Source: Oidiodendron maius Zn
Lineage: Eukaryota > Ascomycota > Leotiomycetes > Myxotrichaceae
Reading direction: 5' to 3'
Assembly (NCBI GenBank): GCA_000827325.1
Contig: KN832873.1
Location: 2,780,620-2,844,619 of the forward strand
Length of the DNA stretch: 64,000 nt
Made by a program: the position numbers and the translations under genes. The notes beneath the pieces are model-generated. The model made no database searches. It had not been told where the DNA came from and was given only the letters and a program-made list of their open reading frames with translations. Of this stretch, positions 56,781 to 64,000 are shown piece after piece (position 1 is the stretch's first letter; the number at the start of each line of letters is the position of its first letter).

Positions 56781-58047
56781 GATGCAGAGTGTGCTTGTAA
56801 AGATGTGTTGAACGAAGAGTGAGGTAGAATTAATTTACAAGATATATATAAGTGGTAAGGAAAGGACTGGTGGGTTGAGCAAAGGAAGGTCTGTCCGGGA
56901 GGTGAGGGACGACGAAGGTCCATATATAATGTACCACACGCCCTTCTGGGATCTATGTCTCAACGCGGTACTGCAATATAGAAATATTGATAGTGCCATC
57001 GGAGAGAAGAGTTTCAGAGTCAGTCTGAGTGATCACCCATTTCAGCCTATTGAGTACTGCACGGAGCAGATCTATGATACTCGCCAGGTCGCTAGCCGAG
57101 ATGAGGCCGAGATCCAACCAATACGAGGGAGTATTATAGCTGTTAAGATGTACCACTTTTTTTGCGTAATGAGAGGACTCAAGACATGGTCTTGTAAGCT
57201 GTTAGTAGGGACAATACACCGTAAAGTGAGGTAAGGCGTTTGGAATGGAATGACGAGGGAGGGATAGGAAGAGCAATAGTTATGTTTAATAGTATATAGC
57301 AGGTCTGTAAGGTTGTGCAAGTACAGTACTTTATATGTTGTAAGGTTTTCCTCATTCCTATGAAAACAGTGTTATATTAGACTATAGTAACTAAAGTATC
57401 CGGATTTAGCAGTCTATTGTCTCTATCTAACCTGCCCCTGCATCGGATATCTTATAATCATATAATATATTAATTACATGATAGTATATTATACTAGAGT
57501 AAATCGCTTGCTATTATAAGGAGCTATAATAGATTTCTATAGTTGATAATAAACCTCTATATTAATAAAGAGGAGAAACCTAAAGAGAGAAGAACTCTCT
57601 ACTATTTTAATATAAATATAAATATTTCTTTAATTATTTAAATAATATATTATATAATAATTGGCCAGCAAAAGTCGAACTCCCACCTGTACGTGGTGCT
57701 GGCTACAAACCTATGATTGCGATATTATTATAGAGCCAACGGGAGACCAACGCATTCGATAGAGCTGGTGTGGGTGTCGCTAGTTATACGACGGGGTTGC
57801 GCCTGTACGACGCTGGTGATGAGCTGCCACCCAGAACAGAGGACTACCATCAAAATAGGTATAAAAACCATCCAATATATAACTATCTATCTAGGGAATA
57901 GGCCTTCAATCACTATAATATAGAGGTGATATAGAACCGCTATCTAGTTGTATAACAGGATACCTCTAGAGTATATAAAAAAATTTTATCTAAGAGTATC
58001 AAGATTATAGGTATAATAACAGTTATTTAAAGGACCTATAAAACATC
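56781..58047. other. Promoter, then AT-rich DNA
   Basis: The left part includes a TATATATA stretch (56840s) suited to the secreted-protein promoter. An ORF at 56875-57234 has no recognised family and is not called. From about 57350 composition falls steeply to AT. A tRNA-like T-loop (GAGTTCGACT on the minus strand, about 57675) was seen, but no tRNA fold. Confidence 0.4.
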
Positions 58048-58240
58048 TATTAGAGCTCTTGTTAACTAATAAACACTTAGAGCTCTTGTTAAGTAAAGAA
58101 ATCTATATAAAGACTAGAGGGTTATAGTGATTATACTAGTTAATCAAGGGAATTCTAGAGGGATAATATAGGTACTATAGCTTTAGCTTTATAGTAAATC
58201 TATAGATATATAATATAGAGGAACTCTACTATAGAGATAG
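58048..58240 (+). repeat. RIP-degraded LTR-like repeat, copy X
   Basis: This begins TATTAGAGCTCTTG and ends near GAACTCTACTATAGAGATAG. It recurs at 58849-59386 with transition-type differences. The 600 bp between the copies show no coding sequence, so the pair may be long terminal repeats of a small degraded element. Confidence 0.55.
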
Positions 58241-58945
58241 ACCTAAGGATATATAGCGATTATATAGTATTATAACTTTAATTTTATAAATATAGAGTTT
58301 AATAGATATAGATAAAGTAGAGTATTTAGAGGATAAGTAAAACAGGTAGCTAGAAAGTAAAGGAGAGAATATATATACTTTAGTTAATAAAAGGGAAAAG
58401 CGTTTATATAATATCTAGCTAGAGTTATATACTTTATAACTTTTATAAGATATAGTTAGCCTTACTATAAAGAGAGATCTAATAAAGTAATATAAAACAA
58501 TATATTATTATAAAGTATAGTATATAATAGTAGTAATAGTTAGATAAAGTAGCTATAAAGTATCTATAAGAGATCTATATAATACTATCTATATAGTCTA
58601 AGAGAATAGATATATATATTAGTCTATAGATAAAGCTATAGAGTAGTAGATATAATAGACTAATATAGGCTTAGAGAGTAAATAGAGTAAAGAGTATAAG
58701 AGAAGTTACTAGAGCCTTAATATCCCTTTAAAATATATACTAAAGATAAGCTTTAATAATAGATTAAAGATATATAGGAAAGTATAATAGAAGCTTACTA
58801 TTTCTTCTTATATTATAGACTAGCTTTATAATATAATTCTATTTCTATTATTAGAGCTTTTATTAACTAATAAATACTTAAAGCTCTTATTAAATAAAGA
58901 AATCTATATAAGGACTAGAGAGTTATAATAATTATATTAATTAAT

Positions 58946-58959
58946 TAAAGGAATTCTAA
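58946..58959 (+). repeat. Target-site duplication of SINE B, left
   Basis: TAAAGGAATTCTAA, identical to 59290-59303. Copy X of the host repeat has only one such site, so the second was made by the insertion. Confidence 0.8.
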
Positions 58960-59289
58960 GCCTAGATAGTATAGTAGTTATATATCTTAGGTCCTAAAAG
59001 TTATTATAACTAACAAGTCTTATTCTACTTACTAGGATATAGTATATAAGGGATATTAGTTCAAATCTAGCTCTAGATATCTCTTCTATTGCCTTCTAGA
59101 AGATAACTAGCTAGTCTATCTAGGACTACTCTCTCTAGGCCTAGCTTGAACCTGGATTCTACTCCCCTATATTATAAGAGGGTATATATATCAGTAAGGA
59201 TTCTTCCAAGAGGTTATATTAGCCTTTATATATAGGATATTATTATATAGAAGTACTATAGCTTAGCTATTATAGAGGATAAATAATAA
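58960..59289 (+). mobile_element. tRNA-derived SINE (copy B), RIP-mutated
   Basis: A 330-bp insert starting GCCTAGATAGTATAGTAGTT and ending GATAAATAATAA. The head aligns with SINE A almost only through C-to-T and G-to-A changes: GATGGCGCAGTGGTCG against GATAGTATAGTAGTTA, and GTCCCAAAAGTCATT against GTCCTAAAAGTTATT. The B box survives as TTAGTTCAAATCTAGC, with the T stem decayed by transitions. The middle differs from copy A and the element is shorter, so it belongs to a related subfamily or has a deletion. Fourteen-bp target duplications flank it. Confidence 0.75.
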
Positions 59290-59303
59290 TAAAGGAATTC
59301 TAA
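59290..59303 (+). repeat. Target-site duplication of SINE B, right
   Basis: Second copy of TAAAGGAATTCTAA, after which the interrupted host repeat resumes with AGGAATAATATAGATAC. Confidence 0.8.
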
Positions 59304-59387
59304 AGGAATAATATAGATACTATAGCTTTAGCTTTATAATAAACTTATAGATATATAGTATAAAGAAACTCTATTATAGAAGTAGGT

Positions 59388-62300
59388 TTATTATTATTAT
59401 TATTAATATTCTATTTAGCTATCTAGCTATAGAACCTCTATTAGAAATATTATAAGATAAACTATATTCTTAAAGCTAGATAAAACCCTTATATATTAGT
59501 TCTTATATATATAAAGTATCTTTATCTAGTCCTTACTACTACTTAACTAGTCTTACTACTAACTATATAATACTATCTAGAGCCTCTATAGCTCTCTTTC
59601 TTCCTTCTTTTTCTAGTTCTAGATTACTATATATCTATAGATTTACTAGAACTTAAGAAGATAACTAGTAGCTAGTAGCTATCTTACTACTATCTTTATA
59701 TAAGCTAGGTTTACTATTACTACTATAAAGTTATAAGTGGTTTAAAGAGGGTATAATAGAAAGGTATAATAGCTCTAGAACTATCTAGAATATAAGTAAA
59801 TAGAGTACTTACTTAATAGTAATAGAAATAGCTTTTACTATTATACTAGTAGGCTAAAAAGGTATAATATTAGAGTTAATAGCTTTAATACTATTCTATT
59901 ATATATAGGTAATAACCCTAGTCTAGCTATATTAGACTAGGGCTATTATATTACCCCCCCTTCTAGCTAGATATATTCTTGAGCCTTCTAGTCTTACTAA
60001 ACACTTTGCTTCCCTTAGAGACTATAACAGATATATATATAGTTAACTATCAACTAATCTAGTCTTAGTTAAGCAAAGCCCTTAAATACTATATAGTACT
60101 AATAGGCTAGTTAAGCTAGTATCTAGACTACTACCTAGAGACTTATAGATTTCAGTCTTTATATAGCCTTACTTACTATCTAAATAGGTCCTATATTATA
60201 TAGACTATATAACTCTAATATTCTATAATAGCTCTAGAACTATCTAGAGTATAAGTAAGCAAAGCGCTTGCTTAGTAGTAATAGAAATAGCTTTTACTAC
60301 TATACTAGTAGGCTAAAAAGGTATAATATTAGAGTTAGTAGCTCTAATACTATTCTACTATATATAGATAATAACTCTAGCTTAGCTATACTAGACTAGA
60401 GCTATTATAGAAGACTCTTTAGAGCTTTTCTCTCTTTTATTATAGTTCTAGATAATAAAGGACTATATAGACTAGTGTTTCCTTTATAATACTATAGTAA
60501 TAGAGTAGTATATTTACTTCTAGAACCCTTTACTAGAATAGGAATATTTAGAGCCTTATCTTATCTATATAGATCTATATAAAAAGAGAGCTTTTATACT
60601 TCTTAAAGCTCTAGTATTTCTAGAGTACTTTCTTCCCTTTAAATTTAGAGTCTATATCTACTAGTTTTATACTAGATTCTCTCTAAGACTTTATTTATAT
60701 TTTAATCTTATCTTTCTATTATAGTCTTTAGTCTCTCTCTACTACTTTATCTGTTATTAGCTTCTCTTTAGTATACTATCTATTTATCTACTTTACTTTC
60801 TATTCTCCTTCTTTAAATAGAAGTTATAGTTCTACTAGCCTAATTCTTATCCTTTATTATTAAAGGCAGGTTACTACTATAATATAGGTACTATATACCT
60901 TCTTAGTTATATCTATATATTTAAGCCTTAACTTAAATTCTATAACTTTCTTATTAAGATATATATAGATTAGTAAAGTAGTTACTTTAACTTTAAGGTA
61001 TTAAATCTAAGTTATATAGTATCCTCTAGTTACTATATAGAGATAGTTAGACTATACTATATTAAAGTAATTAATAATATCTTTAAGGTTTACTTTTATC
61101 TTACTAGATTTATACTATATAGATACTCTATATACTATTATTATCTTTATAACCTTAATATAGATTTCTCTTATATAGACTAAGCTATATCTCTAGACTA
61201 ATACTATAAGCTTTATAAATATAAGCTTTTAGATAACTAGCTTCTTCTTAATTTCTTTTAGATAATAACTTTACTAGAGCTTTCTATCTAGCTAGACTCT
61301 AAAGAATTAGACTAACTCTACTAGATTAATTATATATCTTACTAGATAAACTATCTTTAAGAACTTTATATACTTCTAGATAAAGTATATAAATTTACTC
61401 TTTTAAGAAGTAAACTCTATATCTCTTATTTTAGTCTAGTATTTATAGACCTTAAATATACTCTTAAGTTACTAGTAATTCTTCTAGATATTATAACTAG
61501 CTACTAGAAGGTTTATATTATCTATAAATCCTATAATTATTAGGTTTCTATACTTCTCTAGAGCTTTATAAAGTAAGACTATATAGAGTAGGAATAGAAT
61601 TAGTAATAAAGGGGATCCCTAAAGAACCCTTACTCTAATCTATATTAGCTTTAATACTTTACTATTAAATATAAGCCTTATAAAGTATATTTTAAAGTAG
61701 CTATTAGTTTACTTTATTATCTATATTAGAAAGCTTTATTTATATAGAATATCTAGAAGTCTAGTATAATTAACTATATTAAAGACTCCTTTAATATTAA
61801 GCTAAAATAGCAAGATTATTATTTTATAGCTTTAGGCTATCTATATTACTTTAGTAACTAGATATATAGTAAGTTCTATAAATTAACTCTTTTTATTCTC
61901 TATTTAACTCTCTAGTAATAGTTACTATAACTCTATTATATCTATAATTTAACTTTCTATTATTTCTTTAATAAGTTTTTCTATTATATTTAGTAATAAG
62001 ATTAGTCTCTAGTCTTTAGCTATTTATTACTATATTAGTATCTTATCTAGTTTCTTAAAGACTACTACTTTTATACTATAGAACTACTTTAGGAAGTATT
62101 TAAAGTTAAAGCTAGTTTAGATTATAGCTATAAGAATTATTAAGAGAGGTCTATTATATACCTTTAAGAACTCTACTAGAAGCTTATTATTTAGTTCTAA
62201 TACTTTCTAGATTCTTTACTTAAGTCTTTCTTTAATTTCCTTTATAGTAACTACCTTTTTAATAGAGAATTACTACTAGATTAATACCTCCTTTTAGATA

Positions 62301-63667
62301 ATATCCTTAATATCTTAAAGGTCTACTTTACTACTAGAGAAGAACCTCTCTATTAAGGTTTTACTCTTTTCTTTATAAATAAATACTAACTAAGAGATAT
62401 CCTTGCTTTAATATAATAGTAGTATTATTAGTAGCTTTTAAAGGATATAACTTCTTAGTTATATCTATCTTTAGAGTTTCTAGAGAGTCTTTAGTTACTT
62501 TAAAGCTCTAGTAAAGACTAGTCTTTAATACTTTATTTATATTTCTTAGATTATCTATCTTTGTTTCTAGATAGTTTCTTAAAGCTTTATCTATATATAT
62601 TATAATACTATAGTATAGTAGCTATATTATATTACTAATATCTCTACTACTACCTTATCTACTTCTTTATTCTATTATAGTTTACTTTAACTATAGCTAG
62701 TTTTATATTATAAAGTCAAAATATTAATAATTCTCTAGAGCTATTATATAAACTAATTAGTTATATAATTAAAGGCTTCTAGAGAGCTAATAAAGAAGGG
62801 TATTTTTAGAGTTTTTGCTTCTATTACTACTAGATCTTTATTTATCTTAGTCTATAACTACTTTAGTAATATATTAAAGAGTTATTAATACTATATACTT
62901 TTAACTTATATAAGTTAGGCTATATAGTCTAATCTAGTATAGTCTAGACCCCCCTTATAGTATATCTATAGTATCTCTATATACTATATAAAGTCTAATA
63001 TTCTATCTCTATCTTCTTTATACTTTATATTTCTCTATTTAGTAGATTCTCTCTATAGTATAGCTAGTATAAAGTTCTAGTATTATATTAGTAAAAGAAG
63101 TACTTCTATATATTATAAAGTTCTCTCTTCTTTATTCTATTATAGATAGTAGAGGTTTATATTACTAACTATTAGATAGTAATCTTTTAATAGTCTCTTA
63201 AAGAGTATCTAAAGAGAGTTCTATTAGTCTAATCTTTTATATAGTAAGTATATTAACTATATTATTAATAGTTTAAACTTAGCCTTAAAGATAACTCTAT
63301 ACTAGTTTATCTCTATAGTCTATAACTACTCTATAATCCTATAGTATTTATAGATATATAGTACTATCTAGTTATTACCTTTATAGACTAGATAGTATTT
63401 ATTATTAGCTAGATAATAAAGCTATCTAGTTTCTAAACTTCTAGCTAATTCCTATATAGCTATTATATTATACTTACTATAATCCTCTAGTATAATTAGT
63501 ATTATCTTCTAGTTCTTTTCTATATTCTAGTATACTACTAATAGTATTATTAGAAGGAGTTAGAGCTATTTACTATAGTATCTTAAATACTTTATATTCT
63601 CTAGATTCTTATTATATTTATATTATAGTCTTACTAAACAAATATTATAATATCTTAATATAATATA
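59388..63667 (-). mobile_element. RIP-degraded LINE retrotransposon
   Basis: A minus-strand non-LTR element, extremely AT-rich and without ORFs. Reading through stops, the reverse transcriptase is recognisable: NIKGVFNIVNYTRLLDILYK (about 61750-61800), RVRVL then GSPLLLILFLLYIVLLYKAL (about 61560-61630), and GFIDNINLLVAS (61497-61531). In the last, FIDN stands where active elements have FxDD. This is the order of fungal Tad/I-like LINE RTs. The left end is a (TAA)n tail (59388-59406) followed by a 3' region homologous to 63685-64000. The right (5') boundary is approximate. An LTR pair interrupts it at 59767-60407. Confidence 0.75.
59767..60407. mobile_element. Small LTR-pair (TRIM-like) element inside the LINE
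   Basis: Direct repeats 59767-59948 and 60236-60407 (about 172-182 bp) share AGCTCTAGAACTATCTAGA, GTAGGCTAAAAAGGTATAAT and more. Each repeat starts TAATAGCTCTAG and ends CTAGRGCTATTA, a short inverted repeat as expected for RIP-altered TG...CA LTR ends. The internal part is only 287 bp and begins TATTACCCCCCC, with no coding sequence. The size fits a terminal-repeat retrotransposon in miniature. A target duplication could not be made out after mutation. Confidence 0.6.
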
Positions 63668-64000
63668 TTATTATTATTATTAATACTCTGTTTAGCTATC
63701 TAGCTACAGAACCTCTACTAGAAATATCATAAGGTAAACCGTGCCCCTTAGGGCTGGACGAAACCCTTATGCATTGGTCCTTATACGCACGAAGCGTCTT
63801 CGCCTGGTCCTCGCTGCTACTTAGCCGGTCTCACCGCCGACTATGTGATACCACCTGGAGCCTCTATAGCCCCCTTTCTTCCTCCTCCTCCTCCTGGTCC
63901 TGGATTGCTGCATACCTGCAGGCTCGCCGGAACTCAGGGAGGCGGCCGGTAGCTAGCAGCCACCTTACCACCGTCCCTGCACAGGCTGGGTCTGCCGTTG
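63668..64000 (-). mobile_element. 3' end of a second, little-mutated LINE copy
   Basis: Starts with the (TAA)n tail (63668-63684) and runs off the window. It aligns over about 316 bp with 59405-59739 of the degraded LINE. Differences are mostly C-to-T or G-to-A in the degraded copy: CTTATGCATTGGTCCTTATA against CTTATATATTAGTTCTTATA, and ACCTGGAGCCTCTATAGC against ATCTAGAGCCTCTATAGC. From about 63735 on this copy has normal GC content, so it has largely escaped RIP or inserted later. Most of the element lies beyond the window. Confidence 0.72.

Larger units (their letters stand above)
58849..59386 (+). repeat. RIP-degraded LTR-like repeat, copy Y, split by SINE B
   Basis: Same sequence as copy X, interrupted between AAAGGAATTCTAA and its duplicate by the 330-bp SINE B. 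Without the insertion it would be about 194 bp long. Its right end touches the tail of the LINE relic. Confidence 0.6.

Noticed and set aside
56875-57234. 119-codon plus-strand ORF
   Set aside because: No family or signal sequence; it overlaps the likely promoter of the secreted-protein gene.
57661-57745. tRNA gene on the minus strand
   Set aside because: A T-loop-like GAGTTCGACT and a partial acceptor stem are present, but there is no A box and no anticodon arm.
57600-63660. Centromere or telomere-proximal DNA
   Set aside because: AT-richness is explained by RIP-mutated retroelements; no telomere repeats are present.
1-64000. CRISPR array, bacterial operons or ribosome-binding sites
   Set aside because: The sequence is fungal nuclear DNA with spliceosomal introns; the direct repeats seen are retroelement or promoter repeats.

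Overview
The window is nuclear DNA of a filamentous ascomycete (Pezizomycotina). The evidence is short introns of about 45-70 nt with GTRNGT donors, CTAAC-type branch sites and YAG acceptors, typical mould families (NO VEIN-like ATPase, Hsp70-like ATPase, hydrophobins, Zn2Cys6 and Fungal_trans_2 regulators), and AT-rich blocks whose substitutions look like repeat-induced point mutation (RIP). A helotialean (Leotiomycetes) fungus would fit, but the sequence alone does not prove it. Exon boundaries were worked out by hand from splice signals and reading frame.

Layout. 0-8 kb is a conventional gene block: the end of a complex III hinge subunit, a 12-TM MFS transporter, a large formin-like GTPase-binding protein and an OB-fold protein. 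8.2-12.6 kb is a complete but broken gamma-tubulin complex GCP2 gene with a 1.5 kb insertion in one intron. 16.3-26.4 kb is the most striking intact block: a 1637-aa NO VEIN-like GHKL ATPase with a C-terminal DUF3883 domain, a 608-aa Hsp70-like ATPase on the same strand, and a divergent 512-aa coiled-coil protein. 28-33 kb carries an ICMT-type methyltransferase, a short-chain dehydrogenase with an apparently damaged splice acceptor, and a regulator-like protein. 33-43 kb is gene-poor, with a flavin monooxygenase, an ankyrin protein, a small secreted protein and relics of an MFS transporter and of tryptophan synthase alpha. 43-46 kb is a divergent pair, an NmrA-like oxidoreductase and a Zn2Cys6 regulator, whose shared promoter holds four CCGCGCG boxes at exact 16-bp spacing.

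47-57 kb is an accessory region: two hydrophobin paralogues with identical intron positions, a Kex2-site-bearing secreted protein, an inverted duplication of a decayed gene, a 60-72 bp tandem repeat, and a well-preserved tRNA-derived SINE with 15-bp target duplications. 57-64 kb is a nest of RIP-degraded retroelements: an LTR-like pair interrupted by a RIP-mutated SINE, a minus-strand LINE interrupted by a small LTR pair, and the largely unmutated 3' end of a second copy of that LINE at the window edge.

The SINE and LINE share a GAGTAT...(TAA)n 3' end, which suggests that the LINE machinery mobilises the SINE. The unmutated and mutated LINE 3' ends in the same window show the transition bias of RIP directly. 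The best candidate for an unrecognised functional system is the GHKL-ATPase/Hsp70-like/coiled-coil block. The best regulatory signal is the 16-bp-phased CCGCGCG array.
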